The translations under genes and the position numbers were made by a program. The notes beneath the pieces are model-generated. The model was not told the origin of the DNA, made no database searches, and worked only from the letters and a program-made list of their open reading frames with translations. Shown here in pieces: positions 55,793-64,000 of a DNA stretch of 64,000 nucleotides. The DNA is from Quadrisphaera sp. DSM 44207 (GTDB taxonomy: Bacteria > Actinomycetota > Actinomycetes > Actinomycetales > Quadrisphaeraceae): contig NZ_FNKA01000002.1 in NCBI RefSeq assembly GCF_900101335.1, positions 124,001 to 188,000 of the forward strand. The letters run 5' to 3'. How positions within the stretch are numbered: position 1 is the stretch's first letter; each line of letters opens with the position of its first letter.

Positions 55793-56769
55793 GCGCGCCG
55801 ACGTCCGGACCGGTCCTGGAGCTGCTGCCCGGCCGAGAGGTGCCCCTGGGCGGCGTGCGCGGCACGAGCGTGACGCGCTGGCTGCCGCAGCGCACGCTGC
55901 CGACCGTCGGCGCCTGGTGCTTCCTCGACCGCATCGGCCCCCAGCGGGTCGACATGCGCGTGCTGCCCCACCCGCACACGGGCCTGCAGACGGTCACGTG
56001 GCCGCTGGCCGGCGAGGTGCACCACCGCGACAGCCTCGGCACGGACGTGCTGCTGCGGCCGGGGGAGCTGAACCTCATGACGTCCGGTCGGGGCATCTGC
56101 CACTCGGAGCTCTCCGTCGGGCACCGGCCCCTGCTGCACGCGCTGCAGCTGTGGGTGGCGCTGCCCGCCTCCCGGGCCGCTGGGGCGCCGGGCTTCGAGC
56201 AGCACCGCGACCTGCCGGTGCTCGAGGCGCCCGGGGCGCGCGCCACCGTGGTCGTCGGGGCCCTCGGCGACGTCGCCTCCCCGGCCTCGGTGCACACGCC
56301 GCTGCTCGGCGCGGACGTCGCCGTCGACGCCGGGGCGAGCGCGGTGCTGCCGCTGCGCCCGGACTTCGAGCACGCCGTGCTCGTCCTGGACGGCGCGGCG
56401 CAGGTCGCGGGCGCGGACCTGGCCGGCGGGCCGCTGCTGCACCTGGGCACCGGCCGCGACGAGCTCGTCGTGCGCAGTCCCGGCGGGGCCCGGCTGCTGC
56501 TCCTCGGCGGGGAGCCGTTCGGGGAGGACCTCGTGATGTGGTGGAACTTCGTCGGCCGCGACCACGACGAGGTCGCGCGGGCGCGCGCCGAGTGGGAGGA
56601 GGCCGGGCAGACCCGCTTCGGCACCGTCCCCGGGCACGGCGACGAGCGCATCCCCGCCCCGGGGCTGCCGAGCGTGCGCCTGACGCCGCGCCGCCGCCGT
56701 CCTGCACCGGCCGGCGCGGACGTCGGGGCCGGGGCCGACGGCGGTGCGCCGGCGCCCGCCATGAGCTGA
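55789..56769 (+). CDS. Pirin-like protein
   Basis: 326 residues, bicupin. The metal-binding motif is HPHTGLQTVTW with HHRD, and further ligands lie in GRGICHSELS. Bacterial pirins include quercetin dioxygenase-like enzymes and redox regulators. The protein is complete with an Ala/Gly/Pro tail. It overlaps the kinase stop; CAGGAT (55777-55782) lies 6 nt before the ATG, so an internal leaderless promoter is possible. Confidence 0.87.
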   Translation: MSAPTSGPVLELLPGREVPLGGVRGTSVTRWLPQRTLPTVGAWCFLDRIGPQRVDMRVLPHPHTGLQTVTWPLAGEVHHRDSLGTDVLLRPGELNLMTSGRGICHSELSVGHRPLLHALQLWVALPASRAAGAPGFEQHRDLPVLEAPGARATVVVGALGDVASPASVHTPLLGADVAVDAGASAVLPLRPDFEHAVLVLDGAAQVAGADLAGGPLLHLGTGRDELVVRSPGGARLLLLGGEPFGEDLVMWWNFVGRDHDEVARARAEWEEAGQTRFGTVPGHGDERIPAPGLPSVRLTPRRRRPAPAGADVGAGADGGAPAPAMS

Positions 56770-56790
56770 GGGACCCGAGCGCGTCGCCCG

Positions 56791-56839
56791 GGGCCGCTCA
56801 GGGCCGGTCGGGGCCGGTCCGGGCCGCTCAGGGCCGGTC
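56791..56839. repeat. 30-bp imperfectly nested repeat after the pirin gene
   Basis: GGGCCGCTCAGGGCCGGTC is found at 56791-56809 and 56821-56839, with a further GGGGCCGGTC between. It holds the stop of the convergent CAP gene. No stem of terminator quality. Confidence 0.55.
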
Positions 56840-57364
56840 GATGCCGGCGTCCAGGGTCACCCACGTGCGACCGTCGGCGCCGTGCTCGACCCCGATGCCG
56901 GCGGTGTCGACGTCCGGGTCGAGCAGCGTGGCGCGGTGGGAGGGCGAGCGCAGCCAGGCCGCGTGGACGTCGGCGGGTGCCCCGCTGGTCACGCCGACGT
57001 TCTCGCGCGCCGCGCTCACCAGCGGCGAGAGCGCCGCGTGCAGGGCGGGGTCGTGCGCGAGCGCGCCGCGGGCCTCCAGCGCCTGCGACCAGCGCTGCGC
57101 CACCGCCTCCACGGCCGGGTCGCGGGTCAGGGGCGCCAGGCCGTGCTCGGCCCGCGCGGCGTCGACCAGCCCGTAGAGCACCTCCCGGTCGTGCAGCAGG
57201 TGCTCGGGCGCCTGACCGGGCCCCTGCTCAGGCGGCGGGGCGCCCTGCGCGGCGGCGGGCGCGGCCGTGAGCAGCGCGGGTGCGCCCGAAGCGGCGGCGG
57301 TGAGCAGGGCGCTGAGCAGGCCGACGCGCAGGACGGCGAGCGGGGCTGCGCTCTCGAAGATCAC
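56828..57364 (-). CDS. Secreted CAP/SCP-domain protein
   Basis: 178 residues with a signal peptide (VGLLSALLTAAASGAPALLT, cleavage near AQG). The CAP domain has LVDAARAEHGLAPLTRDPAV, AQRWSQALEARGALAHDP and ENVGVTSGAPADVHAAWLRS then SPSHRATLLDPDVDTAGIGV, with the conserved His and Glu residues. It is an extracellular SCP/PR1-like protein of unknown function. GTG 57364 has no clear ribosome-binding site. Confidence 0.84.
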   Translation of the reverse strand: MIFESAAPLAVLRVGLLSALLTAAASGAPALLTAAPAAAQGAPPPEQGPGQAPEHLLHDREVLYGLVDAARAEHGLAPLTRDPAVEAVAQRWSQALEARGALAHDPALHAALSPLVSAARENVGVTSGAPADVHAAWLRSPSHRATLLDPDVDTAGIGVEHGADGRTWVTLDAGIDRP

Positions 57365-57543
57365 GGAGGAGCAGGGTAGGGGCCGCGCTCGAGGTCCGCG
57401 CTCGGACGCCGCACCCGCCCGCGCGGGGCCGCGCCCCCAGGAGACTGCCGCAGTTCGAGGGCCGGCGTTCCGCTGGCGCGCTCGCGGGCCCAGGATGGGC
57501 CGCGAGCGCGCCGCGTCCGGCGGCGCCGACCGATCGGAGCGCC

Positions 57544-58947
57544 ATGAGCGCACCCGCCGCCTCCGGACCCTCCGCTCCGAGCGCCGGTTCCGCCGCGCTG
57601 CGCAAGTCCCTCGGCCAGCGCCACCTGACGATGATCGCCATCGGCGGCGTCATCGGCGCGGGCCTGTTCGTCGGCTCCGGGGTCGTGATCAGCACCGCCG
57701 GCCCGGGCGCCTTCCTCACCTACGCCGTCACCGGCGTCCTCATCGTGATGGTGATGCGGATGCTGGGGGAGATGGCCGCGGCGAACCCCGCCACCGGCTC
57801 CTTCTCCGCCTACGCCCGCTCCGCCCTCGGGGACTGGGCGGGGTTCTCCACCGCGTGGCTGTACTGGTACTTCTGGGTCATCGTCGTCGGGTTCGAGGCC
57901 GTCGCCGGGGCGCGGATCCTGCAGCTGTGGTTCGACGCGCCGCTGTGGACGATCGCCCTCGTCCTCATGGTGCTCATGACGGCCACGAACCTGTTCTCGG
58001 TGCGCTCCTACGGCGAGTTCGAGTACTGGTTCGCGAGCATCAAGGTCTTCGCGATCATCGCCTTCCTGGCCCTCGGCGCGCTGTTCGTCCTCGGCCTGTG
58101 GCCGGGGCGGGAGGCGGACTTCAGCAACCTGACCGCGCACGGCGGCTTCTTCCCCAACGGCGCGACCGCGATCTTCTCCAGCGTCGTCGTCGTGGTGTTC
58201 TCCATGGTCGGGGCCGAGATCGCGACGATCGCCGCCGCGGAGTCCACGAACCCGGGCCGGGCGATCGCGCGGGCCACGAACTCGGTGATCATCCGCATCG
58301 CGCTGTTCTTCGTCGGGTCGGTCTTCCTGATCGCGGTGATCCTGCCCTGGAACTCCGAGGAGCTGGCCGTCTCGCCCTACGCCAGCGCCTTCTCCACGAT
58401 GGGCATCCCGTACGCCGGGACGATCATGAACCTCGTCGTCCTGACCGCCGTCCTGTCGTGCCTGAACTCCGGGCTGTACACGGCGTCCCGGATGCTCTTC
58501 GTGCTCGCCGACCGCGGGGAGGCGCCCCAGCGGCTGGTGCGGGTCAACGCCCGCGGCGTGCCCACGGCGGCGATCCTCGCCTCCACGGTCGTCGGCTTCC
58601 TGTGCGTCGTGGCGGCCTACGTCAGCGAGGACACCGTGTTCCTGTTCCTGCTGAACTCCTCCGGCGCGGTGATCCTCTTCGTCTACCTGCTCATCGCGGT
58701 CTCGCAGCTGATCCTGCGCCGCCGCAGCGATCCGGCGCAGCTGCCGGTGAAGATGTGGGCGTACCCGGTGCTGACCCTGGTGACCATCGCCGGCATCGTC
58801 ACCGTGCTCGTGATGATGGCGGTGGACGCCGGCACCCGCTCCCAGCTGCTGCTCAGCCTGGGGTCGTGGGCGGTGATCCTGGTGCTCTTCGCGGCGACGG
58901 CGCGCCAGCGCGGCCGCTCGCGGCCGCCGGTCGACGCCGTCCGCTGA
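57544..58947 (+). CDS. Amino-acid permease (APC family)
   Basis: 467 residues with 12 predicted membrane segments. The first holds the APC signature MIAIGGVIGAGLFVGSG; LGEMAAANPATGSFSAYAR and the later AAAESTNPGRAIARATNSV are typical of the AAT subfamily (GABA, aromatic or proline permeases). It imports an amino acid with protons. ATG 57544 has CGATCGGAGCGCC upstream. The terminator at 59109-59165 is shared with the convergent oxidoreductase. Confidence 0.88.
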   Translation: MSAPAASGPSAPSAGSAALRKSLGQRHLTMIAIGGVIGAGLFVGSGVVISTAGPGAFLTYAVTGVLIVMVMRMLGEMAAANPATGSFSAYARSALGDWAGFSTAWLYWYFWVIVVGFEAVAGARILQLWFDAPLWTIALVLMVLMTATNLFSVRSYGEFEYWFASIKVFAIIAFLALGALFVLGLWPGREADFSNLTAHGGFFPNGATAIFSSVVVVVFSMVGAEIATIAAAESTNPGRAIARATNSVIIRIALFFVGSVFLIAVILPWNSEELAVSPYASAFSTMGIPYAGTIMNLVVLTAVLSCLNSGLYTASRMLFVLADRGEAPQRLVRVNARGVPTAAILASTVVGFLCVVAAYVSEDTVFLFLLNSSGAVILFVYLLIAVSQLILRRRSDPAQLPVKMWAYPVLTLVTIAGIVTVLVMMAVDAGTRSQLLLSLGSWAVILVLFAATARQRGRSRPPVDAVR

Positions 58948-59108
58948 GGGGGCCCCAGCGCGGGGCGGTGACCGCGCCGTAGAGGTCCGGGCGCCGGTCG
59001 CGCGCGGCCATCCCGATGAGCACCTCGGGTGGCCGCTCGCCCGGGGCCGTTCCACGCGCCTGGCGCGGCAGGTGCTCCTGGCGGCCGCCACGGCCTCCCC
59101 CCGCGCGC

Positions 59109-59165
59109 CGGGTGCTGGGTCCTCGTGCGACGTGCCGAGCGCGTCGCACGAGGACCCAGCACCCG
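59109..59165. terminator. 24-bp stem bidirectional terminator
   Basis: Perfect arms 59109-59132 and 59142-59165 with a 9-nt loop, between the convergent permease and oxidoreductase genes. Confidence 0.82.
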
Positions 59166-59182
59166 AGCGGTGAGGGCGCCGG

Positions 59183-60292
59183 TCAGGCGCCGGCGACCGC
59201 GGGCACGGCGTCCGCGCCGTCCCGGGCGGCGACCCGGGCGGCGTGGCTCGGCGGGTCGCTCGGCACGTGCGCCGGGCGGCGCGCCTCGAGCTCGCGCCGC
59301 AGCACCGGCACGACCTCCCCGCCGAGCAGGTCGAGCTGCTCGAGCACCGTCTTCAGCGGCAGGCCGGCGTGGTCGACGAGGAACAGCTGGCGCTGGTAGT
59401 GGCCGAAGGACTCCTGGAAGGTCAGGGTCTTCTCGACCACCTGCTCCGGGGTGCCGACCGTCAGCGGGGTCTGCGCGGTGAACTCCTCCAGCGACGGCCC
59501 GTGCCCGTACACCGGGGCGTCGTCGAAGTAGGGCCGGAACTCGCGCACGGCGTCCTGGCTGTTGCGGCGCATGAACACCTGACCGCCCAGGCCGACGATC
59601 GCCTGGTCGGCGCGGCCGTGGCCGTAGTGCTCGAAGCGCTGGCGGTACAGGTCGATCAGCGCCGCGTAGTGCTCCTTCGGCCAGAAGATGTTGTTGGCGA
59701 AGTAGCCGTCCCCGAAGTAGGCGGCGATCTCCGCGACCTCGGGGGTGCGGATCGAGCCGTGCCAGACGAACGGCGGCACGCCGTCCAGCGGCCGCGGGGT
59801 GGCGGTGAAGCCGCGCAGCGGGGTGCGGAAGCGGCCGGACCAGTCGACGACCTCCTCCTCCCACAGGCGCCGCAGCAGCTGGTAGTTCTCCACCGTCAGC
59901 GGGACGCTCTCGCGCAGGTCCTGGCCGAACCAGCCGTAGACCGGCGCGGTGTTGCCGCGGCCGAGCATGAGGTCGACGCGCCCGTCGGCCAGGTGCTGCA
60001 GCATCGCGTAGTCCTCGGCGATCTTCACCGGGTCGTTCGTGGTGATCAGCGTCGTGGAGGTGGAGAGCACCAGCCGCTGCGTCAGCGCCGCGATGTGGCC
60101 GAGCATCGTCGTGGGGGACGACGGCACGAACGGCGGGTTGTGGTGCTCGCCCGTGGCGAAGACGTCGAGGCCGACCTCCTCGGCGTGCCGGGCGATGGTG
60201 ACCATCGCCTTGATGCGCTCCGCCTCGGACGGCGTGCGCCCCGTCGTCGGGTCCGGCGTGACGTCGCCGACCGTGAACACTCCGAACTGCAC
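59183..60292 (-). CDS. LLM-class flavin-dependent oxidoreductase (F420/FMN)
   Basis: 369 residues of the luciferase-like superfamily: MQFGVFTVGDVTPDPTTGR, FATGEHHNPPFVPSSPT, LADGRVDLMLGRGNTAPVYG and WSGRFRTPLRGFTATPRPL. It differs from the oxidoreductase at 8.7-9.7 kb and is closest in layout to actinobacterial probable oxidoreductases of unknown substrate. GTG start. A short palindrome (60343-60356) lies in the promoter. Confidence 0.84.
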   Translation of the reverse strand: MQFGVFTVGDVTPDPTTGRTPSEAERIKAMVTIARHAEEVGLDVFATGEHHNPPFVPSSPTTMLGHIAALTQRLVLSTSTTLITTNDPVKIAEDYAMLQHLADGRVDLMLGRGNTAPVYGWFGQDLRESVPLTVENYQLLRRLWEEEVVDWSGRFRTPLRGFTATPRPLDGVPPFVWHGSIRTPEVAEIAAYFGDGYFANNIFWPKEHYAALIDLYRQRFEHYGHGRADQAIVGLGGQVFMRRNSQDAVREFRPYFDDAPVYGHGPSLEEFTAQTPLTVGTPEQVVEKTLTFQESFGHYQRQLFLVDHAGLPLKTVLEQLDLLGGEVVPVLRRELEARRPAHVPSDPPSHAARVAARDGADAVPAVAGA

Positions 60293-60342
60293 GACTGCCT
60301 CCAGGTGCTCCGCTGGTGTGCTGCCGATCCTCCGGCATCACC

Positions 60343-60356
60343 GTTGACTTTTCAAC
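60343..60356 (-). promoter_or_regulatory. Inverted repeat GTTGA-N4-TCAAC upstream of the LLM gene
   Basis: 5-bp arms with a 4-bp spacer lie in an AT-richer patch about 55 bp upstream of the start. It could be an operator site for a MarR- or LysR-like regulator. Confidence 0.4.
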
Positions 60357-60417
60357 AACACACGCCGGCCCGGCGTTCCCCCGTCCCCTGGCAGCGGGTG
60401 CGACGAGGAGGGGTCCG

Positions 60418-60423
60418 TAGCCT
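60418..60423 (+). promoter_or_regulatory. Possible -10 box (TAGCCT) for the TAXI gene
   Basis: TAGCCT ends 6 nt before GTG 60430, again in leaderless position. Confidence 0.45.
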
Positions 60424-60429
60424 CGGTGC

Positions 60430-61428
60430 GTGCGGCAGCGGCTGCGGACGGACCCGCTCCCCGGTGCGGCGCCCACGCGGCGCGCCGTGCTCAGGAGTGC
60501 CGCGGCGCTGGCCGTCGGCGCCGCGGCCGGTGCCGCCGCCTGCACCCGCGCCGGCGATGTCCCCGCGGACCCGCTCGTGCTCGCCACCGGCCCCGAGGGC
60601 GCCGTCTTCGACGTCGTCGGCGCCAGCATCGCCGCGGCCCTGCGGCAGCGGTGGGGCGAGGACGCCGTCACCGCCCGGCGCACGGCGGCCTCGCTGGAGA
60701 ACCTGCAGCTGCTCACCGCCCCCGCCGACGGGCAGGCGGAGCGCGCGGACCTGGCCCTGGTGCACGCCGACGCCGCCGTCGCCGCGCTCGAGGGCGGCGC
60801 GGGGCTGTCCGCCGTGGGCCGCCTGCACGAGAACTACCTGCACCTGTTCGTCCCGCGCGCCTCGCCGGTGCAGCGCCTCGCCGACCTCGCCGGGCTGCGC
60901 GTGGCCACCGGCGCTGCTCGCTCGGGCACCCACTTCACCGCCCTGCGGGCGCTGGAGCTGCTCGGCGTGCCGGTGCGCGCGCTCGACCTCGACCAGCAGG
61001 CGTCGGTCGCGGCCCTGCTCGGCGGGGACGTCGACGCCGGCTTCAACCTCTCCGGCCTGCCGACGCCGGCGTTCGGCGCCCCGCAGGCCCTGGCCGCGCT
61101 GCGCCTGGTGCCGCTGCACGACGTCGCGCTCGCGCTGCAGCAGCGCCACCCCGGGGCCTACCGCCCCGCCACCATCCCGCTGACCGCCTACCCCGGCCTG
61201 GGCCCGTGCCCGACGCTGGCCGCGCCGACGCTGCTGCTGGCCCGGCAGGACCTGCCGGACGCCGTCGTCGCGGCCGTGGCCGAGACCGTCTACGCCGGTG
61301 AGGGGCTGCGCCGCTCCGCCGGCGCCCCGCCCGCCCTCGCCCAGGTCAACGCGCGCAGCGGGGTCCAGACCGCGCCCGTGCCGCTGCACCCGGGCGCGCT
61401 GGCGTGGTTCAGGGCCTCGAAGGCCTGA
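60430..61428 (+). CDS. TAXI-family TRAP transporter solute-binding lipoprotein
   Basis: 332 residues. A twin-arginine-like start (PTRRAVLRSAAALAVGAAAG) is followed by a Cys in AAACTR that fits a lipobox. The TAXI core is LVLATGPEGAVFDVVGASIA with ENYLHLFVPRASP and LRVATGAARSGTHFTALRAL. It should capture an organic acid outside the membrane. No DctQM permease gene is adjacent. It shares 20 bp of its end with the convergent sensor kinase, suggesting it may report a ligand to that kinase (as TctC-TctE pairs do). Confidence 0.82.
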   Translation: MRQRLRTDPLPGAAPTRRAVLRSAAALAVGAAAGAAACTRAGDVPADPLVLATGPEGAVFDVVGASIAAALRQRWGEDAVTARRTAASLENLQLLTAPADGQAERADLALVHADAAVAALEGGAGLSAVGRLHENYLHLFVPRASPVQRLADLAGLRVATGAARSGTHFTALRALELLGVPVRALDLDQQASVAALLGGDVDAGFNLSGLPTPAFGAPQALAALRLVPLHDVALALQQRHPGAYRPATIPLTAYPGLGPCPTLAAPTLLLARQDLPDAVVAAVAETVYAGEGLRRSAGAPPALAQVNARSGVQTAPVPLHPGALAWFRASKA

Positions 61429-62824
61429 GCGCGGCCGGCGCCAGCGGCAGCACCAGGCGCACGTCGAGCCCGCCGCCCGGCGCGTCGTGCAGCGCGAGGG
61501 AGCCGCCGCAGCCCTCGGCCACCTCCGCCGCGATCGCGAGCCCCAGGCCGGTGCCGGGCACGTTCTGGTGCTCGGGCGCGCGCCAGAAGCGCTGCGCCGC
61601 GCGCTCGCGCTGCTCCGGCGGCAGGCCGCGCCCGTCGTCGACCACGCGCAGCACGACGCGGTCGGGCGCGCCCTCGCGCTCGGCCGACACGCGCACGCGC
61701 GTGCCCCCGGACAGCCGCCGGGCGTTGTCGACCAGCTCGTCGACCACCGCGCCGAGGGCGTCCGGGTGCGCGGGCACCGGCAGCGGCTCGGACGGCACGG
61801 CGACCTCGACCACCACCCCGGCGGCGGCGGGAGCCCGGGCGCGCCAGGCGTCCCGCCGCGTGGCCAGCAGCCCGTCCGGGCCGCCGAGCGGCGTCGGCGC
61901 ACCCGCCTGCAGCCCGCCGAGCCGCGTGGCCGCCAGGAGGGACTCCAGCAGCCGGCCCATCGCCTCGGCGTCCTGCACCGCCTCGGCGTGGTCGGCGCGG
62001 GCGTCGTCCGAGCGCAGGTGCGGCAGGAGGTTGTCCACGCTCAGGCGCAGGCTGGCGAGGGGGTTGCGCAGCTGGTGCGAGGCGTCCGCGACGAACGCGC
62101 GCTGGTGGCGCAGGGTGGTCTCGACCACGGCGACCATGCGGTTGAACGACTCCGCCAGGCGCCGCACCTCCGGCGGCCCGCGGCGGGCGTCGACGCGCAC
62201 CCGCGCGTCCCCGGCGGCGACCTGCGCGGCGGCGGCGTCCAGCTCGCGCAGCGGGCGCGCCTGCCAGCGCGTCAGCGGCGGGACGGCGAGCGCGGCGGCG
62301 CCCGCGACGACCAGGCCGAGCGCGCCCCACGCCGCCCAGGTGCGGCGCAGGTCGGCCACGAGCGCCGGCGTGGGGGAGACGAGCACGACGGCGGCCTGCT
62401 GGCCCTCGCCGGTCACGGGCTCGACGACGACGAGGGGCTCCTCGCTCCAGGGCCACACGGTCGGCGGCGCGCCGGGGCGGCTGCCGCCCAGCGCCGTGGC
62501 GAGGTCGAGGTCGAGGCGGCCCTGCGGCTCCGGACCCAGGGCGGGCGGCGGGGAGCCGGCGAGCACGGCGCCGCCGGGCCCGAGGGCCGTCGCGGTGATG
62601 CCGTAGACCTGCTCGTAGCGCTGCAGCTCAGAGGCCAGGGGCTCGCGCTGGCCGGTCTGCAGCACCTCCCCGGTGAGGGCGGCGAAGCGGCTGCCGTCGG
62701 CGAGGCGGTCGAGGTAGACCTCCTGCGTCTGCCGGGTGGCGGTGGTGACCGCCAGCGGCACGCCGAGCGCCGCGAGCAGGAGGAGCAGGAGCGGGACGAG
62801 GACGACGGCGGAGCGGCGCGCCAC
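61409..62824 (-). CDS. Sensor histidine kinase
   Basis: 471 residues. There are two membrane helices (about 5-25 and 165-187) around an extracellular sensor of about 135 residues, a HAMP domain (PLRELDAAAAQVAAGD), a dimerisation domain with the phospho-acceptor His in DASHQLRNPLASL and an ATPase domain (VDELVDNARR, VVDDGRGLPPE, GTGLGLAIAAEVAE). It is separated by 6 bp from the regulator gene. The ligand is unknown; the TAXI protein is a candidate partner. Confidence 0.9.
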   Translation of the reverse strand: MARRSAVVLVPLLLLLLAALGVPLAVTTATRQTQEVYLDRLADGSRFAALTGEVLQTGQREPLASELQRYEQVYGITATALGPGGAVLAGSPPPALGPEPQGRLDLDLATALGGSRPGAPPTVWPWSEEPLVVVEPVTGEGQQAAVVLVSPTPALVADLRRTWAAWGALGLVVAGAAALAVPPLTRWQARPLRELDAAAAQVAAGDARVRVDARRGPPEVRRLAESFNRMVAVVETTLRHQRAFVADASHQLRNPLASLRLSVDNLLPHLRSDDARADHAEAVQDAEAMGRLLESLLAATRLGGLQAGAPTPLGGPDGLLATRRDAWRARAPAAAGVVVEVAVPSEPLPVPAHPDALGAVVDELVDNARRLSGGTRVRVSAEREGAPDRVVLRVVDDGRGLPPEQRERAAQRFWRAPEHQNVPGTGLGLAIAAEVAEGCGGSLALHDAPGGGLDVRLVLPLAPAALRPSRP

Positions 62825-62830
62825 GGCGGC

Positions 62831-63577
62831 TCAGGGCTCGTCGGGGAGCACGAGCGCGTACCCGGTGCCGCGCTCGGTGCGGATCGTCGGCACGCCCTCG
62901 CCGGGCGCGGCCCGCCCCGCCAGCGCCGCCAGCTTCGCGCGCAGCGACGCCACGTGGGTGTCGACGGTGCGGAACGCGCCGGGCGGTCGGACGCCGCCCG
63001 CCAGCGGCGTCTGCCACACCTGCTCGGCGATCACGTCGCGGCGCACCACGGCGCCCGCGTGGCGGGAGAGCAGCGCCAGCAGGTCGAACTCCTTCGGCGT
63101 CAGGGGCAGCGGGTGCCCGCCGAGCTCGGCGCGCCGCTCGGCGCCGCGCACGCGCAGCGCGCCGAGGCGCAGCACCTGCCCGGTCGACCGCGCAAGGCCG
63201 CGCTCGGTGCGGGTGCGGCGCAGCACGGCCTCCACGCGGGCCAGCAGCTCGGCGACGCCGAACGGCTTGACGACGTAGTCGTCGGCGCCGCCGCGCAGCA
63301 GCCGCACGCGGGAGGCCTCCTCGCTGCGGGCCGTGACGGCGATGACCGCGGGGCCGCCGGGGCGGCCGTCGCCGGAGGAGCGGCGCCGCAGCGCGCGCAG
63401 GACGTCGGTGCCCTCGGCGTCCGGCAGGCCGAGGTCGAGCAGGACGAGGTCGGCCGGCGGTGCGGCCACCGCCTCCGCGGCCGTGGGCACGCGCACGACC
63501 TCGTAGCCGGCGTGGCGCAGGGCCGTGCTCAGGGCGCGCGCGACGCGGTCGTCGTCCTCGACCACCAGGATGCGCAC
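62831..63577 (-). CDS. OmpR-family response regulator
   Basis: 248 residues. The receiver domain has the acidic pair in VVEDDDRV, the phospho-acceptor Asp in LVLLDLGLPDAEG and Lys in VVKPFGVAEL. The C-terminal winged helix has LTPKEFDLLALLSRHAGAVV and RTVDTHVASLRAKL. It is the partner of the kinase directly downstream. GTG/ATG choice: ATG 63577. Confidence 0.92.
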   Translation of the reverse strand: MRILVVEDDDRVARALSTALRHAGYEVVRVPTAAEAVAAPPADLVLLDLGLPDAEGTDVLRALRRRSSGDGRPGGPAVIAVTARSEEASRVRLLRGGADDYVVKPFGVAELLARVEAVLRRTRTERGLARSTGQVLRLGALRVRGAERRAELGGHPLPLTPKEFDLLALLSRHAGAVVRRDVIAEQVWQTPLAGGVRPPGAFRTVDTHVASLRAKLAALAGRAAPGEGVPTIRTERGTGYALVLPDEP

Positions 63578-63710
63578 GCGGCCAGGGTAGGAGCCGCACG
63601 GCGCCGGGGCCGAGAGCGCGCGGTGCGCTCCCGGCCCCGGCCCCGGCGCCGAGCTCGAGCGGTGCCCGGGTGCGCCCGGAGCGCTCAGGGAGGGGGTGCT
63701 CAGCGGGTGC

Positions 63711-64000
63711 TCAGGGGGTGCGGGCCGGCTCCGCGGTCGCGGGGCGGGCGCCGTCCACCGCGGCGCCGTGGACCTCGCGCTGGCCCTCGTGGGCGCCGTG
63801 CCCGCCGTCCACGAGGGTCGACTCGTCGAAGGGAGCGCGGCCGGAGAGGACCTGGTCGACGCGGGCGCGGTCGATCTCCTTGACCCACGTGCCGATGAGC
63901 ACGGTGGCCACGGCGTTGCCGGTGAAGTTCGTGAGCGCCCGCGCCTCGGACATGAACCGGTCGATGCCGACGATGAACCCGACGCCGTCGAGCAGCTCGG
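63711..64000 (-). CDS. dctA: C4-dicarboxylate/cation symporter DctA, C-terminal part
   Basis: The last 96 codons of a gene that runs off the window edge. [20 protein letters not shown] then [20 protein letters not shown] is the highly conserved end of DctA-type symporters, which import succinate, fumarate or malate with cations. The cytoplasmic tail is His/Gly rich. Next to a two-component system and a TAXI protein it suggests a locus for organic-acid uptake; such carriers are often induced by a DctBR-like pair. Confidence 0.86.
   Translation of the reverse strand, partial: ELLDGVGFIVGIDRFMSEARALTNFTGNAVATVLIGTWVKEIDRARVDQVLSGRAPFDESTLVDGGHGAHEGQREVHGAAVDGARPATAEPARTP

Overview
The window is about 74% G+C DNA with very high G/C at third codon positions, frequent GTG starts and TANNNT-type -10 boxes lying directly in front of start codons. 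It carries typical actinobacterial families: a c-di-AMP riboswitch before an NlpC/P60 gene, an Rpf/LysM transglycosylase, Excalibur and SelO proteins, and a deoC-ALDH-ALDH operon. It is chromosomal DNA from a high-G+C actinobacterium, probably a Kineosporiaceae-like soil organism. The genus is inference; no rRNA or tRNA gene is visible to anchor it.

Layout. 0-7.5 kb is housekeeping and metabolism: RNase Z, OsmC, NrdR, a flavin monooxygenase, an MFS transporter, an SDR, a divergent G6PDH-like protein and a small membrane gene broken by two indels. 7.9-13.8 kb interleaves three VapBC-type toxin-antitoxin (TA) pairs with a luciferase-like oxidoreductase, a cysteine-desulfurase-like protein and a prolyl-aminopeptidase-like hydrolase. 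13.8-22.4 kb is an accessory island: a nuclease-helicase fusion (DUF2075), an IS5-type transposase wreck, two small membrane proteins, a Doc toxin remnant, a Phd/RelE pair, a NERD nuclease, an orphan Vsr endonuclease, a MntA/HepT pair whose toxin carries an internal stop, and a MazEF pair. 22.4-28.9 kb has a type-B carboxylesterase, a LuxR-type regulator, two very large inverted repeats, a two-gene operon of paralogous secreted proteins (possible aerolysin-like beta-pore formers), a lipase-maturation-factor-like membrane protein and an Excalibur protein. 29-44 kb holds an internally deleted Nudix gene, SelO, a zinc alcohol dehydrogenase, DUF3616 and SGNH proteins, a heterodimeric ABC exporter, a GH65 phosphorylase with its beta-phosphoglucomutase, and the Rpf-like protein. 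44-49.4 kb holds deoxyribose catabolism (deoC with two aldehyde dehydrogenases and DUF429) and the riboswitch-controlled NlpC/P60 gene. 49.4-64 kb has a broken secreted nuclease, a GH31 glucosidase, a PfkB kinase, pirin, a CAP protein, an amino-acid permease, a second luciferase-like oxidoreductase, a TAXI binding protein, a two-component system and the end of a DctA-type carrier.

How genes work together. Likely transcription units with overlapping starts and stops include each TA pair, beta-PGM to GH65, ABC subunit 1 to subunit 2, deoC to ALDH to truncated ALDH to DUF429, PfkB to pirin, and the sensor kinase with its regulator. Long perfect hairpins end many units, several placed between convergent genes.

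The observations most worth following are the tandem secreted paralogues with their flanking palindromes, the dense and partly decayed TA/nuclease island, two genes whose best start codon is ATC behind a good Shine-Dalgarno, and the repeated leaderless-promoter geometry.
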